DNA from: an uncultured Angelakisella sp.
GTDB lineage: Bacteria; Bacillota; Clostridia; Oscillospirales; Ruminococcaceae
Length of the DNA: 64,000 nucleotides
Assembly (NCBI GenBank): GCA_934524965.1
Contig: CAKSYU010000002.1
Coordinates: 22,663 to 86,662, forward strand
Reading direction: 5' to 3'
The notes beneath the pieces were generated by a model. That model did not search any database, was not told the DNA's origin, and saw nothing but the letters and a program-made list of their open reading frames with translations. The translations under genes were made by a program, and so were the position numbers. Position 1 is the first letter of the stretch. The number at the start of each line of letters is the position of its first letter. Positions 26,119-33,736 of the stretch are shown piece by piece.

Positions 26119-26319
26119 ATGGAGCTTTGGTCAGCAGCCGCATTGCTGGTGCCGGCGGTCATCGGCTTTGCCGCCGCTTCCCGCTGTCTGCGGCAGAATA
26201 AAGCGGCGCGGGTGGTCTGCATGGTGCTTTGCGCCCTCGTCGCCGCGGCGTGCGTTACATATATCGGCTTAACGCTTTTCTTTGTCGATGCCGTCAGCCA
26301 CCAGCCGCCCGCGGTTTAA
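26119..26319 (+). CDS. small two-helix membrane protein
   Basis: 66 aa. Two hydrophobic helices (about 3-20 and 31-56) with a basic loop (RCLRQNKAARVV) between them, so both ends are probably outside or both inside. Starts 4 bp after the DUF3137 stop, overlapping its RBS with the end of that gene, and is followed at once by a terminator: it is the last gene of the operon. I do not recognise the family. Confidence 0.65.
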   Translation: MELWSAAALLVPAVIGFAAASRCLRQNKAARVVCMVLCALVAAACVTYIGLTLFFVDAVSHQPPAV

Positions 26320-26335
26320 CAACCGGATAAAAGAA

Positions 26336-26381
26336 AAACGGTGTCGCCCGCCAAAGTGAAGCGGGTCGCACCGTTTTTTGT
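26336..26381. terminator. terminator at the end of the lemA operon
   Basis: AACGGTG(T)CGCCCGC, loop, GCGGG(T)CGCACCGTT, then TTTTG. It separates the rightward operon from leftward ogt. Confidence 0.85.
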
Positions 26382-26914
26382 TATAATGCCGTTCCCTTTT
26401 GGAGGCGGAAGAACCGGCTCATATCCGCCTTTTCCAGCTCCAGCAGCCGGATCTTCTTATCCAGACCGCCGGCATAACCGGTCAGGCTGCCGCCGGTGCC
26501 CACTACCCTGTGGCAGGGAATGATAATGGAGATCTCGTTATGTCCCACCGCACCGCCGACTGCCTGTGCGGACATCGTTTCCAGCCCCATTTTCGCCGCC
26601 ATCTGCCGCGCCAGCTCACCGTAGGTGGTGGTCTGCCCGTAAGGGATCTGCAAAAGCAGCTGCCACACCGCCTGCCGGAATTCCGACCCGATGGGGTGCA
26701 GCGGCGGGGTGAAGTCCGGCTCCGCTCCCGTAAAATAAATATCCAGCCAGCGCTGTGCTTCGGTCAGTATCGGGGTCTCCTGCTCCACCTGCTCCGCAGG
26801 CAGGTGTCCGCCAAAGTATTTCTGTCCCTCCAGCCACAGCCCGACCAGCCCCGTTTCGTCCGCCGCCAGCAGAATATTGCCCAAAGGGGAGCGATAGGTT
26901 TGTGTGCAGATCAT
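26381..26914 (-). CDS. ogt: methylated-DNA-protein cysteine methyltransferase
   Basis: 177 aa. Start at the ATG at 26914 with GGAGGTG 6 bp upstream; earlier in-frame starts lack an RBS. IPCHRVVG holds the acceptor Cys134, preceded by GHNEISII. The HTH-like block FRQAVWQLLLQIPYGQTTTYGELARQM is typical. The enzyme moves O6-alkyl groups from guanine to its own cysteine in a one-use repair reaction. Promoter TTGATA-17-TAGAAT lies at 26943-26971. Monocistronic, convergent with the lemA operon. Confidence 0.95.
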   Translation of the reverse strand: MICTQTYRSPLGNILLAADETGLVGLWLEGQKYFGGHLPAEQVEQETPILTEAQRWLDIYFTGAEPDFTPPLHPIGSEFRQAVWQLLLQIPYGQTTTYGELARQMAAKMGLETMSAQAVGGAVGHNEISIIIPCHRVVGTGGSLTGYAGGLDKKIRLLELEKADMSRFFRLQKGTAL

Positions 26915-26942
26915 GCGGCTCACCTCCATGCGGTTTTTCTTT

Positions 26943-26971
26943 ATTCTACCACGCCACGGACATGGTATCAA
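26943..26971 (-). promoter_or_regulatory. promoter of ogt
   Basis: Reading leftwards: TTGATA (26971-26966), 17 bp and TAGAAT (26948-26943). Confidence 0.7.
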
Positions 26972-26981
26972 TCTTAAACGG

Positions 26982-27012
26982 AAAAGGGAGAGCCGATAAA
27001 GCTCCCCCTTTT
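26982..27012. terminator. terminator of the leftward accessory operon
   Basis: AAAAGGGAGAGC (26982-26993), CGATAAA loop, GCTCCCCCTTTT (27001-27012), T-rich on both strands. Confidence 0.7.
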
Positions 27013-27038
27013 CTGCCGTCTTCTAATGTATTCTCTCT

Positions 27039-27317
27039 TTACCGGTTCCAGTACCGTTCCACCAGCCGCTTCATATTTTCCCGCCCTACGGGGTTCATGG
27101 TGTGCAGCCGGATAGGATAGTGCCGTCCCGTTTCCGCCAGCCAGTCCAGCAGTTTGATCCCATCGCCGCCACCGGCGGCATAGTCGCCAAGGTCGTGGTC
27201 GCAGTCGATCCACTCGATCGGCTCCGTCGCTGTCAGGATCGCTTTCTTAGCCTCATTGACGCTGCGGCACCAGAGATACCCCTCCGGCGCCGGGCGCAGA
27301 TCGTCCAGCCATAGCTT
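27039..27317 (-). CDS. cyclic-phosphate-processing receiver-like domain protein, no canonical start codon
   Basis: A 92-residue frame opening KLWLDDLRPAPEGYLWCRSV, followed by an IDCDHDLGD block and GIKLLDWLAETG. This closely resembles the small cpRD receiver-like proteins, which normally begin M-K-L-W-L-D-D. Here the codon before AAG is GTA, then CCA, AAG and a TGA stop, so no ATG, GTG or TTG is available before the conserved Asp pair. The AAG overlaps the TAA of the upstream gene (27317-27319). Possibilities are a non-AUG start, a -1 frameshift fusing it to the 388-aa protein, or loss of the start. Domain call good; expression doubtful. Confidence 0.65.
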   Translation of the reverse strand, partial: KLWLDDLRPAPEGYLWCRSVNEAKKAILTATEPIEWIDCDHDLGDYAAGGGDGIKLLDWLAETGRHYPIRLHTMNPVGRENMKRLVERYWNR

Positions 27318-28483
27318 TACTGGCTTTCACACCGCCTTTCGCTGTCATGATGGGGCTGGGTCGTTTTTCCCAGCCCCATTGCCGATAAAAACGCATCATC
27401 ATACTGCTGCCTGATCTCCTCTCCAAAGCGGCGGTTGTCCTCCTCGGCTTGGATCGCGCGGGAAGTATTTATCAGTTCCGCAAAACTGCTTTCGCCCTTA
27501 AGGTACCCGCTTATCCCATACAGCAGACGGTCGCGCCCTGTCAGCGGCTCGGTTTCCCTCACAAGGTTAAGGTAGTTGCTTACCGCAAGGGAAAAATAAT
27601 CTCCCGCCCACAGCCAGCCGCTTTCATCATAGCCGCAGCAAAATGCCTGCATATCACTGCAATCTCCCATCTGGCGGCAGTGCTCCGCGGCTTCATCAGC
27701 ATGCCGCAGCCACGGCTCGTTTGCCGGGAAGCCGCGCTCCAGCAGCGTTCTTTTATCCCATGCGGGCAGGTAATACAGCACAAGTGGCGGCTTTTCGCTT
27801 TCTCCGTAAGGGTTCATCTCCCGCACAATATCTCCGCAGCAAAACGGTGTAGGAATATCCACCCAGATATCCAAAAACAGCTCCAGCATGGGGTCATGGC
27901 TGACGCCGCAGGGCTTAAAGGGCGGCAGCATCAATCGAAAGTCCCTGTCTTGATATAATCTGCACTTTTCGCCGTCATAGATGTATTTGCTGTCCCCATA
28001 CACCCGATGTCGGGTAAATTCTATCAGGGCAGTTGCGTCATATTCGCGTTTATCCTTTCCCTCCATCTCCCGCAGGTGTTCTTTTGCCGCTTGCCGGCAG
28101 ATTTCGAAGCTTGTATAGGGCGCGCTTTCCGGCGACCAGCCGGTACTTTCCGCCTCTCCCGCTCCGCCGCCGTGATAGTTGAGCCGAAAGGAATAAATAC
28201 AGCTTTCCCCATCGGGGAAACTCTCGACCGCCTTTTTCTGTGCCTCCATATACTGCCGCAGAAAGCCGTAAAAGCTATCCGTCGCCGGAAGATGCAGTCT
28301 CTGTGTCATGGCGCGGTCCGGAACCGTCATCATCAGTTCCTCCCACACGGTCATTTTCTCCTCCAGCGTAGCGTTGTAGCTCATATAAATAAGATAAGCT
28401 GCTTCTATGGCATTCGGTTGGTAATTGATTGTCCTCAAATGTTCACGGATATCCCGCGAGCCGACAAAGCTGTAAATATCCAT
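27317..28483 (-). CDS. hypothetical protein, 388 aa
   Basis: Soluble protein with no signal peptide or membrane helix. The opening MDIYSFVGSRDIREHLRTINY is followed by IEAAYLIYMSYNATLEEKMTVWEEL; I have the impression of similar hypothetical proteins in other gut Clostridia, but I do not recognise a domain. Cysteine pairs FCCGDI and FCCGYDESGW are conserved-looking but not a zinc ribbon. ATG at 28483 with GGGAGAG upstream. It lies between the CX5R phosphatase gene (78 bp upstream from the chosen starts) and the receiver-like frame, which overlaps its stop codon. Function unknown. Confidence 0.7.
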   Translation of the reverse strand: MDIYSFVGSRDIREHLRTINYQPNAIEAAYLIYMSYNATLEEKMTVWEELMMTVPDRAMTQRLHLPATDSFYGFLRQYMEAQKKAVESFPDGESCIYSFRLNYHGGGAGEAESTGWSPESAPYTSFEICRQAAKEHLREMEGKDKREYDATALIEFTRHRVYGDSKYIYDGEKCRLYQDRDFRLMLPPFKPCGVSHDPMLELFLDIWVDIPTPFCCGDIVREMNPYGESEKPPLVLYYLPAWDKRTLLERGFPANEPWLRHADEAAEHCRQMGDCSDMQAFCCGYDESGWLWAGDYFSLAVSNYLNLVRETEPLTGRDRLLYGISGYLKGESSFAELINTSRAIQAEEDNRRFGEEIRQQYDDAFLSAMGLGKTTQPHHDSERRCESQ

Positions 28484-28542
28484 ATTTCTCTCCCATTCGC
28501 AGTCAAAACCAATTCCTTCGCTTGATAAAGACCCCCCGCTTT

Positions 28543-29007
28543 TTAACGGTGTAAATCCGGATCAGCCCGAACCAGCGCGTCCATCATTTTGTGATACACC
28601 ACCTGATTGGGGTAATAACGGTAGTCGGCAAAAATCGTGATACCCATACCTTCAAAATGCTCCAGAATAGCGGCGGCACAGGCGGCACTGCGGCTTTGTC
28701 CGTACTCGCATTGGCACAGAATATCCAGTCCGTCTGTTCTTGCTTGATAAATAAACTCTGCCAGCTCATCTGCCTCCGGCAGGTAGGTTTCATAGGTCAG
28801 CCCCACATCAGTCAGCGCTTTCAGGTCTAAATCGTGAGCAGCCACAGGGAACACCCGCTCCGCTTTGCCGTTATAGTCTGGCGGCGGGGTAGGCACAGCG
28901 TTCCGCCGTGAGGGCGGATCATAAAAGGTGATTACCGCCGTGCGGGGCGGAAATCCGGTGCGCAGCAGGTTTTCCGCATCTTTTCGGGAACAGATGGTCA
29001 CCTTCAT
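28543..29007 (-). CDS. dual-specificity/tyrosine phosphatase-like protein
   Basis: 154 aa. ATG at 29007 preferred over 29013 because GAGAGG is 7 bp upstream. The motif C100-EYGQS-R106-S fits the CX5R(S/T) active site of cysteine-based phosphatases, preceded by a hydrophobic strand (GLDILCQ). The general-acid position may be D58/D61 in AAHDLDLKAL. Short length and the missing His before Cys resemble bacterial DSP-like domains of unassigned substrate. Tightly packed behind the CPCC gene. Its place beside a receiver-like protein suggests phosphate chemistry in this cluster (inference). Confidence 0.75.
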   Translation of the reverse strand: MKVTICSRKDAENLLRTGFPPRTAVITFYDPPSRRNAVPTPPPDYNGKAERVFPVAAHDLDLKALTDVGLTYETYLPEADELAEFIYQARTDGLDILCQCEYGQSRSAACAAAILEHFEGMGITIFADYRYYPNQVVYHKMMDALVRADPDLHR

Positions 29008-29018
29008 AGGCATTCCTC

Positions 29019-29849
29019 TCAGTAATCAAAGTCAATATCACATTCTGTCATGCCGGGCAGCAGCGGATACTTGTACCAGCGTGCTACTTCAAATTCCGGA
29101 TATTCGTCATGCTCCACTACATATTGCAGAATATACCGGTAGAAAGAAAAGTACTGGTACTCCAGCGTATTGGCAAGCATCGGCAGTATATACCGCTTAA
29201 AGGCGCAGAACTTCTCAAAAGTGCGATCGACCAGTTCCTCTGTAACAGGTTTGTCAAGGACGCCCTCGCCGTAAAGGTTCTCCAATATAGACCTGCATTC
29301 ATCGGGGAATTCGCAGAACGGATCAAAGACCCGTTCCTCATACTGCCTCATTGTCAGCTTGTTCGCCCGCTTCTCAAAATACTCGTCGTCGGAAACCTCG
29401 GAAAGATACACCAAGGAGGAGATCGTCTGCAATCGGCAGCACACCTTGGTTGCCCATTCCTCATAGCGGGGGTGGTCTTTCCCCAGCGCCAGCGCCGCAG
29501 CCAATGCCCGGGGGCAAGAAAAATGATGGTATCCCAGCTGTTGGCATAGCTCCTTTTGGGTCACCGCAATAAACCTCGGGTGCATATTTATAATCCACTC
29601 CGGTCTTTCGATGTTTGCCATGCCGACCCCTCCCACCTTGTACAGCTCACGGTACTCCCGCAGTGACATACCGTTGCCGGGGGAATACTCGTCCTCATTT
29701 TCCATATCCAGCGGGTCGTACTCCCAGCCGCAGTGCTCACAGATCCATTGCATATCCAGCGTAGGGTGTCCGCACACCGGGCAGGTCACAACGCCAAATT
29801 GTCCTAAGCGGTACTCCGGCGTATTTTTCAGGTAACGCAGCTCATGCAT
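29019..29849 (-). CDS. CPCC-type cysteine-rich protein
   Basis: 276 aa. N-terminal zinc-binding module: C23-PV-C26 and C37-EH-C40, followed by WEYDPLDMENEDEYSPGNGMSLREYRELY, which matches the CPCC family (YDD-N pattern). The remaining 200 residues are helical and rich in aromatics, with no motif I know. CPCC proteins often appear in polymorphic-toxin immunity loci, but no toxin is visible nearby. It overlaps the preceding agmatine-deiminase-like gene by 8 bp, so translation is coupled. Confidence 0.75.
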   Translation of the reverse strand: MHELRYLKNTPEYRLGQFGVVTCPVCGHPTLDMQWICEHCGWEYDPLDMENEDEYSPGNGMSLREYRELYKVGGVGMANIERPEWIINMHPRFIAVTQKELCQQLGYHHFSCPRALAAALALGKDHPRYEEWATKVCCRLQTISSLVYLSEVSDDEYFEKRANKLTMRQYEERVFDPFCEFPDECRSILENLYGEGVLDKPVTEELVDRTFEKFCAFKRYILPMLANTLEYQYFSFYRYILQYVVEHDEYPEFEVARWYKYPLLPGMTECDIDFDY

Positions 29850-30732
29850 GGAATAGCCTCCCCATGCCCTTTCGGGCGTTCTTCTTGCTTTTTTCTGTCA
29901 CTTTGATCAGGTTGCTGAAAGGGTCTGTCTGCTCCGTCCAGCTGATGCAGTTCAGGCAGCCGCCCTCAGCGGCGATCCGCGGGATCATAACCGGCTCCAC
30001 CGGTTTTGTAAAAAGCCGCCGCGCCGTCTCCAGCGCCTCGGCGTCCTTCTCCAGCCCAAACACCGGTAGGAAGATGGCTTCGTCCGTTTCCAAAAAATTG
30101 AGGTAGCAGCCGGCAGCGCTGATTCCCTTAGCCGGCACAAAGGGGAAATCCACCGTATCCAGCCCGTGCCATTCCAGCACGGTTTTTACCTGCTGCTCAA
30201 AGCCCCGGGGCGAAAGCGGACGGTTGCACAGCACGGTATTCTTGCTCAGCGCCCGCACCATGCCGTCGGCATGACCGGTCATGTCGCTTTTCAGCGAGGG
30301 GATAATGATGACCGGCATATTCAGTTGGCGGGTAAGCCGCCGCACCAGCTTCGCCGGCGCCGTCTCGGGGTTTTCGGCAAATACACGGTCGCTGATGATA
30401 ACGCGCGGACCGTTGCCGCATTCCACAAACACCATGTTGCCCCCGTCCAGCGAGATCACGCTGAAATGCTTTACCGGCTCCTCCAGCTGCGGCGCAACGG
30501 TTTTCATGTCCGTCCGCAGCTCAGGGTTTTCCGCCAGATAGGATGGCGCATAGCGGAAAGAGACCATCTGCCGAACGGCGCCGTTCTCCCGCACCGGCAT
30601 AAAGTCCCGCAGCCAAATATCCTTCGTACCCTCCAGCAGCCGGTAGGGCACATGGTGCTTTCCCAGCGCCGCGAAGATTGCCGCCGCTTCCTCCGGGAAC
30701 CTTTGCGGCAGGAGGGCAGAGAAGTAGACCAT
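29842..30732 (-). CDS. agmatine deiminase / peptidyl-arginine deiminase-like enzyme
   Basis: 296 aa. WLRDFMPVRENG, SLDGGNMVFVECG and MTGHADGMVR carry the Asp, Asn/Glu and His of the guanidino-modifying fold. GGCLNCISW at 257-265 holds the probable nucleophile Cys262, in the place of GGxxHC in agmatine deiminases. It is shorter than the usual 350-370 aa, and the His just before the cysteine is replaced by Asn, so agmatine may not be the substrate. RBS AAAGGAG. Part of the leftward accessory cluster; 24 bp from the HNH gene. Confidence 0.82.
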   Translation of the reverse strand: MVYFSALLPQRFPEEAAAIFAALGKHHVPYRLLEGTKDIWLRDFMPVRENGAVRQMVSFRYAPSYLAENPELRTDMKTVAPQLEEPVKHFSVISLDGGNMVFVECGNGPRVIISDRVFAENPETAPAKLVRRLTRQLNMPVIIIPSLKSDMTGHADGMVRALSKNTVLCNRPLSPRGFEQQVKTVLEWHGLDTVDFPFVPAKGISAAGCYLNFLETDEAIFLPVFGLEKDAEALETARRLFTKPVEPVMIPRIAAEGGCLNCISWTEQTDPFSNLIKVTEKSKKNARKGMGRLFHA

Positions 30733-30756
30733 ATGTAGGCTCCTTTAAAACAGAAT

Positions 30757-31368
30757 TTAGATGGCACCCAAACGATCAGCTTTGATATGTCCCCAGAATT
30801 TCTTGATAGCCGGTGCGAGATATTCCACGAATTCTTCTCGCGAGATCATATCGCTTTTGGCATTATTGCAGATAACACAGGCGAACCTGCAATTCTCGGG
30901 ACAATACCCTCCGTCAGGATCCATACGCTCAATTTGCAAATTGCCGCTAAAGCTCGGCTTTTTGGAATGAATAAGCCCATTATCAAATGCCGCGCTAAGG
31001 GTTTCATCATCTACCCCGCAATAGCAGCAATGGCATTTTCCGTTGTCGTCCATCTCGGAAAGCCACCACTCCATAAAAAGACAAAAATCATTATGAAAGG
31101 GAGCCTCATTCTTTCCGTTCTGTTTGGCAGAGAACCGCCGGTAGATATTCTGAATACCATCTTTTACAATACGGGCATACTCCTTCTCCTTAAAGTATTT
31201 GTCAAAGGAACTGCCCAACCCCAGTTCTTTCAGCATAGCAACGGTATTACTTTGCTGCCGTTCAATTGCGTACCTTGCCAAAAATGTCTTGTCCCCGTCC
31301 GAAAGGTTCTCCGCCAAGTGCGGGTATTTCTTTGTCAAGTACAGATCTAACAGTTTTTTGCTTTCCAT
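30757..31368 (-). CDS. HNH endonuclease-like protein
   Basis: 203 aa. The zinc ligands CHCCYCG (about 122-128) and CRFACVICNNAKSD (about 166-180) enclose LQIERMDPDGGYCPENC, the usual arrangement of HNH nucleases (the E-R-x-D-P-D-x-G-Y core). The N-terminal half is helical. Promoter TTTGCT-17-TATAAT at 31411-31439 and RBS GGAAAGGAG. Possibly a homing-type or defence nuclease, but there is no methylase, integrase or partner ATPase directly attached. It begins the transcript that continues into the deiminase gene. Confidence 0.82.
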   Translation of the reverse strand: MESKKLLDLYLTKKYPHLAENLSDGDKTFLARYAIERQQSNTVAMLKELGLGSSFDKYFKEKEYARIVKDGIQNIYRRFSAKQNGKNEAPFHNDFCLFMEWWLSEMDDNGKCHCCYCGVDDETLSAAFDNGLIHSKKPSFSGNLQIERMDPDGGYCPENCRFACVICNNAKSDMISREEFVEYLAPAIKKFWGHIKADRLGAI

Positions 31369-31410
31369 TTTTCATTCTCCTTTCCGTTTCGCCATGGTTC
31401 ATACACTTTC

Positions 31411-31439
31411 ATTATACCAGACCTCCCCAGAAAAGCAAA
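31411..31439 (-). promoter_or_regulatory. promoter of the HNH-led operon
   Basis: Leftward: TTTGCT (31439-31434), 17 bp and TATAAT (31416-31411). Confidence 0.7.
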
Positions 31440-31468
31440 TGTTTCCAATCCCCGATCATTCTCACCTG

Positions 31469-31774
31469 TTACCACCCCAGGTACTCGTTGCGCTCGTGGA
31501 TCGCCGCAATGGCGTAGCAGCGGTACCACTTTGTCGCCAGCGGATAGTCCTCCTCGCTTTCGTACATCGCCGCTATCCGCTCCATCGCGCAGTTATTGCC
31601 CAGCCGTGCCGCCTGCATATACCACGCAAAGGCCTTCGAGGGGTCACGCTCCGCCCCTCTCCCATACTCATACCGCCACGCCAGCCGCATCATCGCGTCG
31701 GAGCCTTTCCGCCGCTCGGCGCACGCCCACAGGTGGGCATATTCCTCAAACGCAGGTGATACTGTTATCTCCAT
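31469..31774 (-). CDS. short Sel1-repeat protein
   Basis: 101 aa. ATG at 31774 with AAAGGAG upstream. DAMMRLAWRYEYGRGAERDPSKAFAWYMQAARLGNNCAMERIAAMYE is one clean Sel1-like repeat followed by a partial second one. Sel1 repeats form TPR-like helical scaffolds for protein contacts. It starts 33 bp after the AAA+/M41 gene and probably shares its transcript, so it could be an adaptor for that protease (inference). Confidence 0.8.
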   Translation of the reverse strand: MEITVSPAFEEYAHLWACAERRKGSDAMMRLAWRYEYGRGAERDPSKAFAWYMQAARLGNNCAMERIAAMYESEEDYPLATKWYRCYAIAAIHERNEYLGW

Positions 31775-31807
31775 TTCTGTCTCTCCTTTCATGCGGTGCT
31801 TTTGCTG

Positions 31808-33268
31808 TCACGCTTCATTTTCAGCCATTCGGTTTCTCTGGTGCTCCTCCAGCTTGCGGCGGATCTCTTGTCTCAGCTTCTCGGCACGCTCGCTCATCGG
31901 CTGCCCGTCTTCATTCGCTTCGTACTGCGAGGAAACCTCTATAACAGCGTCCTCCTCTTCGCCATTGTACTGCAAGGAAGCATCGGGAACCGCCGCGGGA
32001 CTCCCCTTTACGGTTGTGCTGCGGATTTTTTGGATATCGGAATACAACAGCGTTTTCTTCTCGATCAGTGCCTCCGTGACCGCTTTCAGGAATGCGTCGT
32101 TTTTGGCAAGGATACCTTTCGCCTTGTTGTAGCACCGCTCCAGCTCCGCCTGCACTGCAGTCTCGCTGCGGGCATTCAGGCTTTCGGACATGCCGGAGGA
32201 GTCTTTGCTTTCAACATCATACAGCGCAAATCCCATTCTTCCGTCAAGGGAAATGGTATTGCGAATAAGATTGACCGCCCGGTTAATGTCGCTGCGGCAG
32301 CCGTCCGCCGTCTGCCCCGCATAGTGCATTTCCACCGCGGCTTTGCCGCTCAGGGTAATGATCGCATCGTCGATATCATCGTAGATCGTCTGACAATTGT
32401 GGACAAAGCCGCCGCAGCTGTTCTCCCGGGAGGGAAGCAGCGAGGCAAATCCGACACTGCCGGGACACAGGATCTCGCACACCACCAAATGCCCCGCTTC
32501 GTGGAGCGCTACATTTCTTACCACCTCATCGGAAATATAGGTGGCGTTCTCCTGCGCGCCGTATTGCTGCTTCAGAACAGCGCTTACCATATCCTCCATT
32601 TGGATGCGGTCTTTGCGGGAAAAGGCGGCATGGATCGCCGCTTCGTTCAGGATCGTTGCCAGCTCGGCGCAGGAGTTATAGCTCATCATCTTTGTCAGGT
32701 CCTGCATATCAATGCCCTCGGCTACCTTCTTCTTTTCCAGGTAGTAGGCAATGATCTCCGCTGCATCGGATTTTGTCGGAGTGCGCACATAGATTTTTCG
32801 GTCAAACCGTCCGGAGCGCCGCAGCGAATCCGGCAGCTTGCAGGTCTCATTTGCCGTGGCAAGCACAAATACATTGATATCCTTTACATCGTCGATCCCC
32901 GACTGCACCGCGACATACTCCGGCGCGTCACAGCGGGAGGCGTCCTCGTTGGCGAACTTGTCCATATCGTCAAGGAAAACAATGGCAGGCGCCTCCTTTT
33001 TTGCTTTGGCAAAAGCCTTCGTAATGCTGTCTACAAAGGCATCGCCGCCCTTGTCCCGGCGCACCGTAATGGTTTTCAGTCCGCTTTCCTCTATAAAGCA
33101 CTTTGCCAAAAGCGTTTTGCCCAAGCCGGGATCACCGTACAGCAGCACACCGTGCGGCAGATGTGCGCCCATTTCCTCATAGATCGTCCAGTTGCGGAAC
33201 ATATCGCAGATTTGCAAAAGCTCCTGCTTGATCGACTTGTACCCAATGACCTTGTCAAAACTGTTCAT
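31808..33268 (-). CDS. TM-less FtsH-like AAA+ ATPase with M41 peptidase domain
   Basis: 486 aa. AAA+ domain: Walker A GDPGLGKT (45-52), Walker B IVFLDD (96-101), second-region-of-homology DSLRRSGRFDRKIYV (147-161). Peptidase: HEAGH at 256-260 (zinc ligands and Glu) and SDINRA with the probable third ligand Asp327. FtsH has two N-terminal membrane helices and a periplasmic domain. Here the protein begins directly with the AAA+ module, and the C-terminus (about 430-486) is acidic and coiled. So it is a soluble, probably hexameric ATP-dependent protease. It sits at the head of an accessory cluster with a Sel1 partner. Confidence 0.88.
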   Translation of the reverse strand: MNSFDKVIGYKSIKQELLQICDMFRNWTIYEEMGAHLPHGVLLYGDPGLGKTLLAKCFIEESGLKTITVRRDKGGDAFVDSITKAFAKAKKEAPAIVFLDDMDKFANEDASRCDAPEYVAVQSGIDDVKDINVFVLATANETCKLPDSLRRSGRFDRKIYVRTPTKSDAAEIIAYYLEKKKVAEGIDMQDLTKMMSYNSCAELATILNEAAIHAAFSRKDRIQMEDMVSAVLKQQYGAQENATYISDEVVRNVALHEAGHLVVCEILCPGSVGFASLLPSRENSCGGFVHNCQTIYDDIDDAIITLSGKAAVEMHYAGQTADGCRSDINRAVNLIRNTISLDGRMGFALYDVESKDSSGMSESLNARSETAVQAELERCYNKAKGILAKNDAFLKAVTEALIEKKTLLYSDIQKIRSTTVKGSPAAVPDASLQYNGEEEDAVIEVSSQYEANEDGQPMSERAEKLRQEIRRKLEEHQRNRMAENEA

Positions 33269-33363
33269 CATTCTACCTCTCATTTTTAGTGTAAATTTCT
33301 TTCGTCAACATACTTATACCATGCCGTATGGGATAAATCTGACCCACCGGCGGGCGGAAACCC

Positions 33364-33438
33364 TTAGCGCCTCCCAAAGCGGCAGCCGGCGTCTGCACCA
33401 TGTCTTCGCTTCGCGGCAGCTTTGCCGAATGCACCCAT
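33364..33438 (-). CDS. 24-aa basic small ORF upstream of the FtsH-like gene
   Basis: A short frame with a very strong RBS (GGAGGAGG, 5 bp from the ATG at 33438) and a TAA stop, encoding MGAFGKAAAKRRHGADAGCR and four further residues (FGRR). Seven of 24 residues are Lys/Arg. TATACT lies at 33468-33473 (reverse), with a poor -35 about 18 bp further up. It ends 95 bp before the protease start. It could be a leader peptide controlling the downstream genes, a small secreted or ribosome-active peptide, or chance. No homologue known to me. Confidence 0.4.
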   Translation of the reverse strand: MGAFGKAAAKRRHGADAGCRFGRR

Positions 33439-33682
33439 ATTTCCTCCTCCTTTACGAATTTGCCCACAGTATAGCACCCCTTATAATAAAACCTTAATTT
33501 TATAATTTTTATAAATTTATATTTGCGCGTTTCTTCCATGTTTTAGGCGATTATTGACAATTTTCCGTTTACTGTCACAAATACATAGTGATATCAAGGC
33601 AAATTTTCTCCCATATGCACAATGAAATTCTGCTAATTGTTGGCTTCATCTGGCTCAAAGAGGAATGTAATCCCAGCTAAGC
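33439..33682. other. AT-rich intergenic region, no gene seen
   Basis: Between the small ORF and the dacA terminator the sequence is much more AT-rich than the rest of the window, for example 33481-33540. It contains possible promoter-like A/T runs but no ORF with an RBS. It marks the right border of the accessory cluster. Confidence 0.5.
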
Positions 33683-33712
33683 AGCAAAAAAGGAGCCCTC
33701 CTCAGGCTCCCC
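33683..33712 (-). terminator. terminator of dacA
   Basis: Reading leftwards: GGAGCC, 7-nt loop, GGCTCC, TTTTTTGC. Just past the dacA stop. Confidence 0.85.
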
Positions 33713-33736
33713 TTGCTTCCTCTCTCGCAGCCGCCG

